A DNA stretch of 64,000 bases from Brevifilum sp029548365 (GCA_035376985.1 DAOSSA010000001.1:1-64000), one strand, 5' to 3'; shown: positions 16,563-25,935, counted from the first letter of the stretch. Notes: generated from the letters alone by a model not told the origin. Numbers and translations: made by a program.

Positions 16563-17870
16563 TTATTTGCAAATGCCGGCTGCGACGCATAAACCAGCCA
16601 ATCCACTTTGTGCAGTAGCAACATCGCCACTGGCAACAAACAGGGTGAGGACATCTTTGAAATCCGTCGCCCAGCTTTCAAAAGCGGCTGCGCCGTGAAC
16701 AACGCTCGGGACGATTGCATCCACTGCCCAGTCTTCAGCAGCAGAAGTTAGGTATGGGTAGGTTTCAGGCACAACTTTGAAGGCATCCGGGTTGCAGTCT
16801 GTTCGGGCACAAATTGAGCCCTTGGCCGGATTGAAGGCTTCTTGTCCTTCCTTGGAGCCACAAACCTCAAGCCAGCGAATGGCTGCTTCTTCATTGGGGG
16901 CGTTCTTTGGAAGTGAAAAAGCATCAGAAAGGCCAACAAAAATACCTTGCGTTCCTGGTGGGGGAGCCCAACCAAAGTCGCCATAACCCTTTGATGCAAA
17001 CCATCCTGCGGCCCAGTCACCCATGATCATGAATACAGCCTGGTCTGCAATGATGTATTCACCAGCGGCATCCCAGGTCAGGGCAGCGTGGTCTTCATTG
17101 ACATATTCCATCATGGTAAGGAAATCTTCCAAAGCCTTGGTTACAAGCGGATCATTCCAGGAAGTTGCACCGGTCCACAAGCCGCGATACGCATCAGCAC
17201 CAAGGGCTGAAGGCAAAAAGCTTTCGAACACATGAGCTGCTTCCCAGCCATCTTTCGTACCCATTGCGATCGGAATCAAGCCAGCAGCTTCAAGGGCTTC
17301 ACAAGTATCGAAGAACTCATCCATTGTGGTGGGGACTGTGAGATTGTTCTCTTCCAGCAGTTTTGGATTGTACCAGAGCACATTGGAACGATGAATGTTG
17401 ACCGGCATTGTCCAGTAATGGCCTTCGTAAAGCAAAAGATCAAGCAGATCCTTCGGGAACACAGTCGGGTCGAACATGTCGTCAATGGGCTCAAGATAGG
17501 TTGTGGGTTCGTATTTTTCCACTTCAAGACCAGCATGGACCTGGAAGGAATCTGGTGGGTCTCCACCCTGCAGCCTTGTGGCCAGGACAGCTTTCGCATT
17601 GGTGCCCGCGCCACCCGCAACGGTCGCATTGATGATTTCTACATCCGGGTACATCGCGCTATACACTTCGAACATTTTGTAAAGACCTTCAGCTTCGCCA
17701 CCTGCGGTCCACCAGGAGAAGATTTCCAACTTTTCATCTGCTGGTGCTTCAACAGCGGGCTCTTCGGGTTTGGTTGCAGGTTCTTCCGGTTTAGCTGCAG
17801 TCTGGCAGGAAGCGAGAAGTAAAGACAAGACGAGCAACACGAGGATTACACTGTAACGAAATTTTTTCAT
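16563..17870 (-). CDS. Sugar ABC importer substrate-binding lipoprotein (glucose/mannose-type)
   Basis: 435 residues. Lipoprotein signal: MKKFRYSVILVLLVLSLLLASC with lipobox LASC, cysteine at residue 22, then a Pro/Glu/Ala-rich linker (about residues 26-46). The mature start LEIFSWWTAGGEAEGLYKMF and the stretch GGAGTNAKAVLATRLQGGDPPDSFQVHAG are close to the GtsA/GlcE-type glucose- and mannose-binding proteins of CUT1 importers. VFMIMGDWAAGWF and AFSLPKNAPNEEAAIRWLE are further family blocks. Sugar specificity is inferred from similarity only. AAGGAG lies 7 bases before the ATG. First gene of the importer operon, with trehalose synthase further upstream on the same strand. Confidence 0.93.
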   Translation of the reverse strand: MKKFRYSVILVLLVLSLLLASCQTAAKPEEPATKPEEPAVEAPADEKLEIFSWWTAGGEAEGLYKMFEVYSAMYPDVEIINATVAGGAGTNAKAVLATRLQGGDPPDSFQVHAGLEVEKYEPTTYLEPIDDMFDPTVFPKDLLDLLLYEGHYWTMPVNIHRSNVLWYNPKLLEENNLTVPTTMDEFFDTCEALEAAGLIPIAMGTKDGWEAAHVFESFLPSALGADAYRGLWTGATSWNDPLVTKALEDFLTMMEYVNEDHAALTWDAAGEYIIADQAVFMIMGDWAAGWFASKGYGDFGWAPPPGTQGIFVGLSDAFSLPKNAPNEEAAIRWLEVCGSKEGQEAFNPAKGSICARTDCNPDAFKVVPETYPYLTSAAEDWAVDAIVPSVVHGAAAFESWATDFKDVLTLFVASGDVATAQSGLAGLCVAAGICK

Positions 17871-18006
17871 TTCTATCTCCTTTTAATAATTTGTGTTTTT
17901 GTTAATTTGGGGTATTGCCTTATTCTTTCTAACCGATTAATCCTCCTTTTACTATAATTGTTGGGACGATTTGTTCATCTGCGATTATTAAGACAAAAGA
18001 ACAATG

Positions 18007-18019
18007 TGACACGATGTCA
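18007..18019. promoter_or_regulatory. Possible operator upstream of the sugar importer
   Basis: TGACA-CGA-TGTCA, a perfect 5-bp inverted repeat with a 3-base centre, about 140 bases before the binding-protein start. No regulator gene is adjacent, so the assignment is tentative. Confidence 0.3.
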
Positions 18020-18159
18020 ACCAGGTGTGTCAATAAATTGTTTGGCATGCGGATATGTCCAATATGCCTCGATGCTTGTTGTATTATAAATGAGAAAGAG
18101 TAAAAAATCAAGAAAAGAAATGAGAGCAAAATTTGGTTAGTTCTTAATTCAGCGTCATT

Positions 18160-18290
18160 TGTTGGGGCGGACCTTCGCATAGCACTCCCTGTGCCCTGCA
18201 AGGGCATTGAACTGTGTCCGCTCGACCCGAAGGCGCTATGAGGAGGGCAACCACAGCTAAAAGAGTGCTACGCGGAGGGTTGCCTTTACG
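18160..18290. repeat. Self-complementary GC-rich element, possibly a dispersed intergenic repeat
   Basis: GCATAGCACTC (18177-18187) is the inverted complement, with one mismatch, of GAGTGCTACGC (18263-18273). Inside lie a TGCCCT-GCA-AGGGCA hairpin near 18192-18206 and a GGCAACC/GGTTGCC pair (18246-18252 with 18278-18284). The block contrasts sharply with its AT-rich surroundings. Only one copy was noticed in the window, so repeat status is a guess. Confidence 0.35.
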
Positions 18291-18569
18291 AATAGTGATA
18301 ATATTCACATTAATCGTATAATCTAAATATATAATATGTTCATAAATAAACCGATAATTAAATACTAATGAGACATTGTCTCCGGCAATAATCTTTAGAA
18401 TAAAGTCATACTTGAAAACAATGTTTGAGTTTATTAAATTAATTTCTCGATTGGAAGTGTTTTACAAACGAGACTATCAAATGACACAAATGAGGGGGAG
18501 TATGGCAGACCAGCTTTCATCCCGACCCTAACGCTCTGGGGTTGTTCGCATCTCTGGAAGGCGAAAGCG

Positions 18570-20204
18570 TCAGCATTTTAACAAAAGCCACAGGAATCCA
18601 TAAGGTTCCAGTTCCAGCTCAGTTTCTCCCATCTTAATCATTCCCAGCGAATTACCATCCATCAAGCTGATCATCTCGCTATTCACAAATTCAGCAAGAT
18701 CCAATGAAAGCCGTTGACCTGTATTGGTGAGATTAAGTAAGCATAACACCTGTTCATCAGCATGTGTCCTCAGGATGCACAGGCATTCGGTGTATTCTTT
18801 TGCTAAAAACTCGTAAGCTCCCAGGGCAAAGATCGGGTTTGACTTCCTAACATTGATCAGGTGCCGCATTTTGTTGAGCAGTGACTGCGGATCGTGTATC
18901 TGAGCCTCAACGTTGATAACCTTATAGGAGAATTCCTCGTTATCGATGACGGGTGCGTACAGCGTATCCGGATTGACCTCCGAGAAACCGGCATTTAACC
19001 GATCATTCCACTGCATGGGCGTGCGGACCCCATTGCGATCGAAGAGCCAAATATTGTCACCCATGCCTATTTCATCGCCGTAGTAGACAATTGGTGCACC
19101 GGGCAATGAATATAGCAAAGCGTTCGCCAGCATGATTTTTCGTGGGTCATTATCCAGCAGGGGAGCCATTCGCCGGCGGATACCCAGGTTCAGCCGCATT
19201 CGCGGATCAGGCGCATATTCTTCCCACATCCATTGTCGCTCCTCTTCGGTGACCATTTCCAGCGTTAGCTCATCATGGTTGCGAAGGAAGGTGCACCACT
19301 GTGTGTTCTCAGGGATATCTGGGGTTTGTGACATGATCCAATGGATTGGACTGGCGTCGCCTTTTCGAAGCGCCATGTAAATACGAGGCATAACCGGGAA
19401 ATGGAAACCCATATGGAATTCATCACCATCACCGAAATAAGCCAAAACATCCATTGGCCACTGGTTTGCTTCTGCCAGCAATATTTTATCTTCGTAGTTC
19501 TCGTCTAAATAAGCTCGAAAACCTTTTAGGATTTGGTGGGTTTCGGGTAAATTTTCACAGTTTGTGCCTTCGCGCTCAATCAAATAGGGAACTGCATCTG
19601 CCCGGAAACCATCAATGCCCATTTCGAGCCAGAATTTCATCACACGCTGCATTTCTTCAACAACTGCCGGGTTGTCATAATTTAAATCGGGTTGAGAGGA
19701 GTAGAAACGGTGCCAGAAGTAAAGACCTGCTTCCTCATCAAAAGTCCAATTTGAGACCTCAGTATCGAGGAAAATAATCCTGGCATCTGCATACTTCTCA
19801 TCAGTATCAGACCAAACATAATAATCCCGAAATTTTGAATTTGGTTCTGATCTTGAAGCCTGGAACCAGTGATGTTGATCAGAGGTGTGGTTGAGCACCA
19901 GGTCGGCGATTACCCGCAAACCTCTGTTATGGGCTTCCTGGATCAAACGTTTAAAGTCCTCAAGTGTGCCGTAATCCGGGTGAACATTGTAATAATCTGC
20001 AATGTCATAGCCATCGTCTTTTAATGGAGACGGGTAAATCGGAAGAATCCAGATACAATCTACTCCGAGATGTTTGATGTAGTCTAATTTGCTGATCAAT
20101 CCTGGGATATCACCGATACCGTCGTTGTTAGAATCGCAGTAAGCTCTGATATGAACTTCATAAAAAACAGCATTCATATACCAGGGCATATTATTTTTAG
20201 ACAT
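18570..20204 (-). CDS. treS: Trehalose synthase (maltose alpha-D-glucosyltransferase), GH13
   Basis: Isomerises maltose and trehalose. 544 residues from the chosen ATG at 20204, preceded by GGGAG at 6 bases; the longer frame to 20285 has no such site. The N-terminus MPWYMNAVFYEVHIRAYCDSNNDGIGD is diagnostic of TreS. The four GH13 regions are visible: DLVLNHTSD, GIDGFRADAV (nucleophile Asp), LLAEANQW (acid/base Glu) and FLRNHDELT (transition-state Asp). GVRTPMQWNDRLNAGF is another TreS block. No maltokinase domain is fused. Next to a glucose-type importer, it suggests a role in trehalose or maltose turnover. A promoter with a LacI-type palindrome lies upstream. Confidence 0.93.
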   Translation of the reverse strand: MSKNNMPWYMNAVFYEVHIRAYCDSNNDGIGDIPGLISKLDYIKHLGVDCIWILPIYPSPLKDDGYDIADYYNVHPDYGTLEDFKRLIQEAHNRGLRVIADLVLNHTSDQHHWFQASRSEPNSKFRDYYVWSDTDEKYADARIIFLDTEVSNWTFDEEAGLYFWHRFYSSQPDLNYDNPAVVEEMQRVMKFWLEMGIDGFRADAVPYLIEREGTNCENLPETHQILKGFRAYLDENYEDKILLAEANQWPMDVLAYFGDGDEFHMGFHFPVMPRIYMALRKGDASPIHWIMSQTPDIPENTQWCTFLRNHDELTLEMVTEEERQWMWEEYAPDPRMRLNLGIRRRMAPLLDNDPRKIMLANALLYSLPGAPIVYYGDEIGMGDNIWLFDRNGVRTPMQWNDRLNAGFSEVNPDTLYAPVIDNEEFSYKVINVEAQIHDPQSLLNKMRHLINVRKSNPIFALGAYEFLAKEYTECLCILRTHADEQVLCLLNLTNTGQRLSLDLAEFVNSEMISLMDGNSLGMIKMGETELELEPYGFLWLLLKC

Positions 20205-20240
20205 TTGCTCTCCCGTTTTGTAAATTTGATGTTTTCTTTC

Positions 20241-20269
20241 AGTATAAGCGCTTATGAGTGTGGCGGCAA
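20241..20269 (-). promoter_or_regulatory. treS promoter with embedded LacI-type palindrome
   Basis: On the minus strand TTGCCG (20269-20264), 17 bases, TATACT (20246-20241), 37 bases before the treS ATG. A perfect 12-bp palindrome ATAAGCGCTTAT occupies 20244-20255, overlapping the -10. AAGCGCTT is the usual core of LacI/GalR-family operators, so sugar-responsive repression is likely. Confidence 0.6.
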
Positions 20270-20293
20270 GTGAAAGGCTTTCCAATGGGCAGT

Positions 20294-23200
20294 TCAGGAT
20301 AGCAAGTGGATCCGTTTTGCAATTACCCTGATTCGGTGCGATCCTTCATCTTTTTCCACATACCCTTCCACTAAAAACGGACCTTGCTCACCCAGGGTCT
20401 TTTGTGATTGTCGAAAGATATCAGGCGGAAAAAACACAGAAATCGAACCTTCTAAGTCCTCAAGGGTTAATAAGCCCAGCATCTGATTCGATTTGTTGCG
20501 GAAACGACGAAAAGCTTGACGCATTCCTGCTAGGAATATCTTCTCTCCGATTAAATTTTCTGCTTCTAGGGTGGACACCGCACCAACTGACTGGATTTGA
20601 TCTGCAAACTGCTCAAGCGGAGAGATCTCCAGGCTGATGCCTAAAACCTCTTGTGCTGCTTTTGCCTTTTGTGTCAGATCCCAATCTTCATCAGTTTGGG
20701 GTTCAGAAAAAAGATTGAATTGGCCGGGAATGTGCTGATGTTTGATATGGTCTAGCCCCGCTGGAATCGTGGTCAGCCCATTGAAGGCACTGCACAGGAG
20801 CAAATTGTGGACTTCTTTGCGGTGCGGATCCACTCTGATTAAAAAGTCGTCGAGTGAGTAAAAGGGTCGTTGATCGATGATCTTTCGAATTGTTTTTTGT
20901 GCCAGATCTCGAACCTGCCCTAACCCCATATAGAGGATGGGTAGTCCATTGGGATAAATGGTACGGAAACGTTCATTGGAATGATTGACATGCGGGGGAT
21001 TAACCTTCAGCCCTAATCGGCGGGCTTCCATCAGGTACACTCGTTGAGAATAATAGCCGCCTCCAAAGCCCAGCACAGCGCACATAAATTCTGCCGGGTA
21101 ATGGGTCTTACACCAGGCAGAATTCCAGGCGAGTTGAGCATAAGAGGCTGCATGAGCTTTAGGGAAACCATAGCCGGCAAAAGCAGCCATCATCTCCCAG
21201 ATTCGTTCAGCTGTTTCGACCGGAACGGTTTTTCGGTGCGTAGCACCAGTGATAAAATTTTCTCGTAAGGTATCCATGACATGACCAGCGTCAAAATGGC
21301 TCATAGCGCGTCTTAAAAGATCTGCCTGTGCGATGGAAAGCCCACCCAATTCATGTGCAATCCTTAATACCTGTTCCTGATACAGAATAACCCCCTGGGT
21401 GTCGCTTAACAAATCTTCAAGAGATTCGTGAATGTGGGTTACCGCTTCTTCCCCGCGAAAGCGGCGCACAAAGGCATCCCTCAGACCCCCTCTAAGCGGC
21501 CCTGGACGATACAAAGCCAGCGCTGCCATGATGTCTTCGACTGATTTTGCCCCTATCTCTCGCAGGGTAGCGCGCATGCCCGGGCTCTCAACCTGGAAAC
21601 AACCAATTGTTTTTGCGGTTGAGATCGTTATAGCAGTTTTGGAGTCATCCTGAGGGATTTGATCAAGGACTTGCAGGCTATTCTGGTATTCTTTTTGATG
21701 CCAGGATTGAATTTGTTCAGCGACTTCGCCTAAAACGGTCAGCCCGCGGATGCCCAGTAAATCGATTTTTACCATGCCGAACTTTTCAATTCCCTTAAGA
21801 TCATACTGTGTATGATTAACACCAAGAGAAGTTGAATGCATGGTGGGAATCAGATCTGTTATAGAAAACGGGGCGATCACAATCCCACCCGGGTGGACCG
21901 AAAGGTGGCGTGGCACATCAAGGATGGCTTTTGCATCGTTGACGATGTCATTGATAATGGGGTTTACAGCCTCTCGTAAAAGTGATGAAAATGGATCGGT
22001 CGAGTCAACCTCAGGGATGGATCTGTAAGAAAAGGACGATGGGAGCTTATTTGAAAGTTGGCGCACCGTTGCTGGAGCAAATCCATAAGCTTTGGCGACA
22101 TCAACCAATGCCGATTTGGGTCGGTAGCGGTTAATCGTGCCAATCATAGCAACCCGGTCAGGATGGTATTTTTCAAAAACATATTTAATCACCTCATCCC
22201 GACGGTGTGATGCTATGTCTGTGTCAATATCCGGTGGTTTTTTACGCGCGGGGTTCAAGAAACGTTCAAAGTACAGGTTCAGAGCGATCGGATCCGGACT
22301 GGTGATGTTAAGCACATGTGCCACCAGTGAGGATGCTGCTGAGCCCCGTGACGATGTGGGTATACCTAACTGGCGTGTTTGGTCGAGAACGTCTTCCATG
22401 ATGAGAAAGATCGGTTCATAGCCCATTTCGGAGATGATCGCAAGCTCGTGGTCGAGTCGCGCTTCGATTTCTGGCGTGATGTGGTGATAAATCCTTTTAG
22501 CGCCATCATAAGCGCGCATTCGAAGATAATCTGATTGGGATACTCCATCAGGCGTTGGAAAGGCTGGGAAGTGGGTTTTCCCAATTGGTAGATCAACATT
22601 ACAGCGGTCAACAATATGAGAGAGGTTAGTGAGCGCTTCAGGATAATCTTGAAACCTGTGGACAAAGTCTGCTCTGGTTGGAAAATGAACTGAAAGACTT
22701 GACTGGTCTTTCTTTAGTTGTTGCGCGATGGGTTTGTTTTGGCGAATTGCGGAGAGCGTTTGGAAAAGAGCATGATCCTTCGGATCGCGATAGTGAATGT
22801 TCTGGCTAGCAACCAAGGGCAAGTCGTGCTGCCTGGCGATTTGTATGAATGCCTGTTCATTTTTTAATGGACCATTAGCATAACGCTGGATTTCGAAAAA
22901 ACAGTCCTGTTCAAAAATTGTTTTCAGGTCAGCGAGCAAGTGCTGAGACAACTTCAGTTCGGTAGGAGTATTGAAAAACAGCGCTCTGAATAAGCTGTTT
23001 ATGCCTCCCAGCGTACAGATTAATCCCGCGCGATGTGTGTGAAGCGTGTCACGATCGATTGAACGGTTTTCAACCAGGGTGATTGAACTCAGCCGAGAGA
23101 GGTTTGACCAACCCTCTCCGTCTTTTGCTAATAATCCGATTCTTCCGGTATGACCATGATAAGAAAAATCAATTTCAAGCCCGAGAATGGGTTTGACGCC

Positions 23201-23371
23201 TGCTTGCAGGCATGCCTCATAGAATTCAACCGCGCCAGTCAGGTATTGGTAATCGGTCAGTGCCAATGCGTGGATGCCGAATTCATGGGCGGTGAGCGCC
23301 AGATCCTCAGGTGAAAGTAAGGATTCGAGGAAACCATAATATGAATGGGTGCGAAGATAGACCAAGTTCAT
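20294..23371 (-). CDS. dnaE2: DNA polymerase III alpha-like, error-prone DnaE2/ImuC type
   Basis: 1025 residues, the size of DnaE2 and shorter than replicative DnaE1. Order: PHP domain (about 1-270), polymerase palm/fingers (about 330-800), helix-hairpin-helix, and OB fold near the C-terminus (LEDLEGSISVFFPPDIF). Catalytic aspartates are in PPDIDTDIASHRRDEV near residue 375 and in GMVKIDLLGIRGL near residue 536. The opening LRTHSYYGFLES lacks the first His of the usual HxH metal motif, so the PHP domain may be inactive. No imuA or imuB is adjacent. The promoter overlaps a candidate SOS box, which supports a damage-induced translesion polymerase. A second replicative copy elsewhere is expected. 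Confidence 0.85.
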   Translation of the reverse strand: MNLVYLRTHSYYGFLESLLSPEDLALTAHEFGIHALALTDYQYLTGAVEFYEACLQAGVKPILGLEIDFSYHGHTGRIGLLAKDGEGWSNLSRLSSITLVENRSIDRDTLHTHRAGLICTLGGINSLFRALFFNTPTELKLSQHLLADLKTIFEQDCFFEIQRYANGPLKNEQAFIQIARQHDLPLVASQNIHYRDPKDHALFQTLSAIRQNKPIAQQLKKDQSSLSVHFPTRADFVHRFQDYPEALTNLSHIVDRCNVDLPIGKTHFPAFPTPDGVSQSDYLRMRAYDGAKRIYHHITPEIEARLDHELAIISEMGYEPIFLIMEDVLDQTRQLGIPTSSRGSAASSLVAHVLNITSPDPIALNLYFERFLNPARKKPPDIDTDIASHRRDEVIKYVFEKYHPDRVAMIGTINRYRPKSALVDVAKAYGFAPATVRQLSNKLPSSFSYRSIPEVDSTDPFSSLLREAVNPIINDIVNDAKAILDVPRHLSVHPGGIVIAPFSITDLIPTMHSTSLGVNHTQYDLKGIEKFGMVKIDLLGIRGLTVLGEVAEQIQSWHQKEYQNSLQVLDQIPQDDSKTAITISTAKTIGCFQVESPGMRATLREIGAKSVEDIMAALALYRPGPLRGGLRDAFVRRFRGEEAVTHIHESLEDLLSDTQGVILYQEQVLRIAHELGGLSIAQADLLRRAMSHFDAGHVMDTLRENFITGATHRKTVPVETAERIWEMMAAFAGYGFPKAHAASYAQLAWNSAWCKTHYPAEFMCAVLGFGGGYYSQRVYLMEARRLGLKVNPPHVNHSNERFRTIYPNGLPILYMGLGQVRDLAQKTIRKIIDQRPFYSLDDFLIRVDPHRKEVHNLLLCSAFNGLTTIPAGLDHIKHQHIPGQFNLFSEPQTDEDWDLTQKAKAAQEVLGISLEISPLEQFADQIQSVGAVSTLEAENLIGEKIFLAGMRQAFRRFRNKSNQMLGLLTLEDLEGSISVFFPPDIFRQSQKTLGEQGPFLVEGYVEKDEGSHRIRVIAKRIHLLS

Positions 23372-23395
23372 TTTGATTATTCGTCATCGATTGAT

Positions 23396-23409
23396 CGAAC
23401 AAATATTCT
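23396..23409. promoter_or_regulatory. Candidate Gram-positive-type LexA (SOS) box before dnaE2
   Basis: CGAACAAATATTCT, compared with the Bacillus-type CGAACRNRYGTTYG-like box: the left half-site is perfect and the right has one core substitution (GTTC to ATTC). It sits just downstream of the -10 of the dnaE2 promoter, where a repressor would block initiation. Confidence 0.5.
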
Positions 23410-23415
23410 AATTTT

Positions 23416-23444
23416 ATTATACATACTATTCGTTTGCAAGGCAA
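23416..23444 (-). promoter_or_regulatory. dnaE2 promoter
   Basis: Minus-strand TTGCCT (23444-23439), 17-base spacer, perfect TATAAT (23421-23416), 45 bases before the dnaE2 start. Confidence 0.65.
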
Positions 23445-23742
23445 GGGTGAAATAATCGGAAGATTCCGCAGAGAAAATTTTATAGAAGGCTTCGCACAGA
23501 AATCGTGCCCAGGGAAACCGCGTGTCTGGTTGCACACATAGACGATGATGGTTCTGGTCAGAGAATGATGAGGGTGATCTCTTCAGATGAATAATTGCAA
23601 GATGGCGATCAAACCTGATGAAACAGGATACAGAAAATATCTGGGATTTTGATGCTTCACATCGATTTCAGTCATTAGCGTTACATGCTATTTGCTGGAG
23701 CACAGGTTGCACCTGAACTTAGTAATATCCACTGATTTTCGC
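23445..23742. other. Divergent spacer between dnaE2 and feoA, no gene seen
   Basis: About 300 bases with no supported reading frame. The minus-strand frame 23537-23307 runs into dnaE2 out of frame and has no ribosome-binding site. Confidence 0.4.
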
Positions 23743-23771
23743 TTGACTTGCCATGCTGGGGATATTAGAAT
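23743..23771 (+). promoter_or_regulatory. feoAB promoter
   Basis: TTGACT (23743-23748), 17-base spacer, TAGAAT (23766-23771), 26 bases before the feoA ATG. No clear Fur or DtxR box was recognised beside it. Confidence 0.6.
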
Positions 23772-23797
23772 AACTGGAGAATATTATACGAGGCTAA

Positions 23798-24022
23798 ATG
23801 AAATTATTAGACGTACCTAAAAATGTATTATGTAAAATAATCAACTATACAGGGGGTAGGGGAATTGATACTAAGCTGCGCCAACTGGGCATATACCCGG
23901 GCAGAACAATAAAGATTCTAAGATATGCTCCGTTGGGCGGGCCTGTCATGGTTGAAGTTGACGGACGTGCAGTTGCTATTGGGCGGGGCATTGCCGCAAA
24001 AATACAAGTGGAGAAGATTTAA
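23798..24022 (+). CDS. feoA: Ferrous iron transport protein A
   Basis: 74-residue SH3-like FeoA protein, which associates with FeoB in ferrous iron uptake. Recognisable blocks: TGGRGIDTKLRQLGIYPGRTIKIL and GGPVMVEVDGRAVAIGRGIAAKI. GAGG lies 5 bases before the ATG. The stop codon shares a base with the feoB ATG (TAATG), so the two are translationally coupled. No feoC follows. Confidence 0.93.
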   Translation: MKLLDVPKNVLCKIINYTGGRGIDTKLRQLGIYPGRTIKILRYAPLGGPVMVEVDGRAVAIGRGIAAKIQVEKI

Positions 24023-25935
24023 TGCGAATTGGATTAATTGGTCAGCCTAATTGCGGTAAAAGCACTTTATTTAACCAGGTAGCCGGATACAGGGCAGAAA
24101 CTGGCAATTTTTCAGGAACTACGGTGACATTCACCGAATCGAAGGTTCGCCTTTTGGGCGGCATTGTAACCGTTGTTGATTTACCTGGTGCTTACTCGCT
24201 GGCGGGGACAAACCCTGCGGAACAGGAAGTGATCAAATATCTAACGTCAAATGAAATTGATGTGGTCGTCAATGTTCTGGATGCATCCAATATCCAACAC
24301 GGATTGTTGATGACCATTGAATTGCTCGAACTGAATATCCCAATGGTGATTGCCTTGAATATGATGGATGAGGCTGATCGGGCTGGTATTCATATTGATG
24401 TGGAAAAACTGGAGGCCTTAATTGGACTTCCTGTTGTTCCGATGATTGCATCTAAAGGGCGTGGTATCCAGCCTTTATTTGTCAAAGCCTACCAGGTAGG
24501 CCAAAAGAAACAAGCCCCCCCTCAGCCCAAATACGGCGAGCAAATTGAAACTGCGCTTGATGTGTTGGCTGACTCACTTGATGAGGTTGACAGTCATTTA
24601 AACCCCAGAGCCCTGGCGATTAAATTACTTGAAGGAGACCAGGTTATTTTAGAGGAAATCCCTGAGGAAAACTCGTCAATTAAAGCTGACCTTAAGGCTA
24701 TCAATGTATCTTTCGCCCATCAGTTTGGAGAATCTGCGGATTGGACCATCAGTGATGCACGCTCAAAACTGGCTAACCAAATATCAGAGGCCGTGATCAA
24801 GCAGGGTCTGCGAAAAATCTCTCTGCGCGATAAGTTAGATAATGTCCTATTGCATCCTTTTTGGGGGTATGTCGGGTTGATTTTGATCATGTATTTATTT
24901 TTCCAGATTGTTTATTCGGTTGGTGGAATGATTGAAGAGCCAATGATGGATTTGTTTCAGAATTTTGAGGTTTGGATTGAAGCTCAATTTGCCAACCCGA
25001 AAGGATTTATTTCTCAAATCATTATTGGTTTGCTGCAGGGTATCTCAGGCGGTATTGCAATAGTTTTACCATACCTGGTGCCGTTCTTAGTCGGTCTTGG
25101 CATCCTGGAGGATGTAGGTTATCTTTCACGAGTAGCATTTTTGATGGACACATTGATGCACAAATTAGGCTTGCACGGCAAAGCAATCGTTCCATTCATC
25201 CTCGGTTTTGGCTGTAATGTGCCTGCCATTATGTCCACCCGTATCCTGGAGGATAAACGAGAGCGTTTCATTTCAGCCGCATTGTCTACATTGGTTCCGT
25301 GTGCCGCTCGTTTGGCAGTCGTATTTGGCCTGGTGGCATTCTACCTTGGTCCTGGATTGGCACTGGCGATCTATTTATTTGACCTTTTTGTCATTGCTTT
25401 TACAGCCAGGATGCTCAACAAGTTTTTGCCTGATGATTCTCCCGGGTTGATCCTTGAGATGCCTGTATACCGTATCCCGACATTTCGAACTGTTTTTAAT
25501 AAAGCCTGGTGGAGAATTCGCGAATTTGTTGTCGAGGCCTGGCCGTTACTGATCATCGGTAGCGTCGCCTTATCCTTTTTAAACTTCATCAATGCTTCTA
25601 CTTACCTGAATATGCTGGTGCGCCCACTTTCATGGGTTTTAGGACTGCCTTACCAGGTTGGTGTTCCGTTAATCTTTGGAGTGCTTAGAAAAGAACTCTC
25701 CCTGGTCATGTTGGGTCAAGCCTTAGGGAGCATGGATTTTCCCACGGTTATGACATCAGTCCAGATGATCACATTTGCGGTGTTTGTTGTCTTTTACGTC
25801 CCCTGCCTGGCGACGATGCTGGTCATACGCAAGGAGATTGGAGGCAAAGCGATGTGGTTAATTATTGGTTTGACCACGCTGATTGCAACGGTGGCTGGTT
25901 TGGTCGCACGGTTTATTGCTTCAATTTTTTATTGA
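24022..25935 (+). CDS. feoB: Ferrous iron transport protein B
   Basis: 637-residue inner-membrane ferrous iron permease with an N-terminal G domain. G motifs: G1 GQPNCGKSTLFNQVAG, G2 FSGTTV, G3 DLPGAYSL, G4 NMMD. A helical spacer follows (about residues 165-270). The membrane domain starts near residue 280 with two Gate regions, including FILGFGCNVPAIMSTR and STLVPCAARLAVVFGLVAFY, whose cysteines are the conserved pore residues. Slightly short, because the C-terminal extra spans of some FeoB proteins are missing. Coupled to feoA. A methyltransferase and an SCP2 protein follow closely on the same strand. Confidence 0.96.
   Translation: MRIGLIGQPNCGKSTLFNQVAGYRAETGNFSGTTVTFTESKVRLLGGIVTVVDLPGAYSLAGTNPAEQEVIKYLTSNEIDVVVNVLDASNIQHGLLMTIELLELNIPMVIALNMMDEADRAGIHIDVEKLEALIGLPVVPMIASKGRGIQPLFVKAYQVGQKKQAPPQPKYGEQIETALDVLADSLDEVDSHLNPRALAIKLLEGDQVILEEIPEENSSIKADLKAINVSFAHQFGESADWTISDARSKLANQISEAVIKQGLRKISLRDKLDNVLLHPFWGYVGLILIMYLFFQIVYSVGGMIEEPMMDLFQNFEVWIEAQFANPKGFISQIIIGLLQGISGGIAIVLPYLVPFLVGLGILEDVGYLSRVAFLMDTLMHKLGLHGKAIVPFILGFGCNVPAIMSTRILEDKRERFISAALSTLVPCAARLAVVFGLVAFYLGPGLALAIYLFDLFVIAFTARMLNKFLPDDSPGLILEMPVYRIPTFRTVFNKAWWRIREFVVEAWPLLIIGSVALSFLNFINASTYLNMLVRPLSWVLGLPYQVGVPLIFGVLRKELSLVMLGQALGSMDFPTVMTSVQMITFAVFVVFYVPCLATMLVIRKEIGGKAMWLIIGLTTLIATVAGLVARFIASIFY

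Larger units (their letters stand above)
17871..18569. other. 700-base spacer between importer operon and trehalose synthase
   Basis: No credible gene. It holds a 13-base palindrome (18007-18019), a GC-rich self-complementary block (18160-18290) and AT-rich flanks. The minus-strand frame at 18207-17929 lacks a ribosome-binding site, crosses the GC-rich block and is rejected. Confidence 0.5.

Noticed and set aside
17929..18207. Minus-strand frame of 92 codons upstream of the sugar importer
   Set aside because: Runs through the self-complementary GC-rich block and the AT-rich spacer; no ribosome-binding site.
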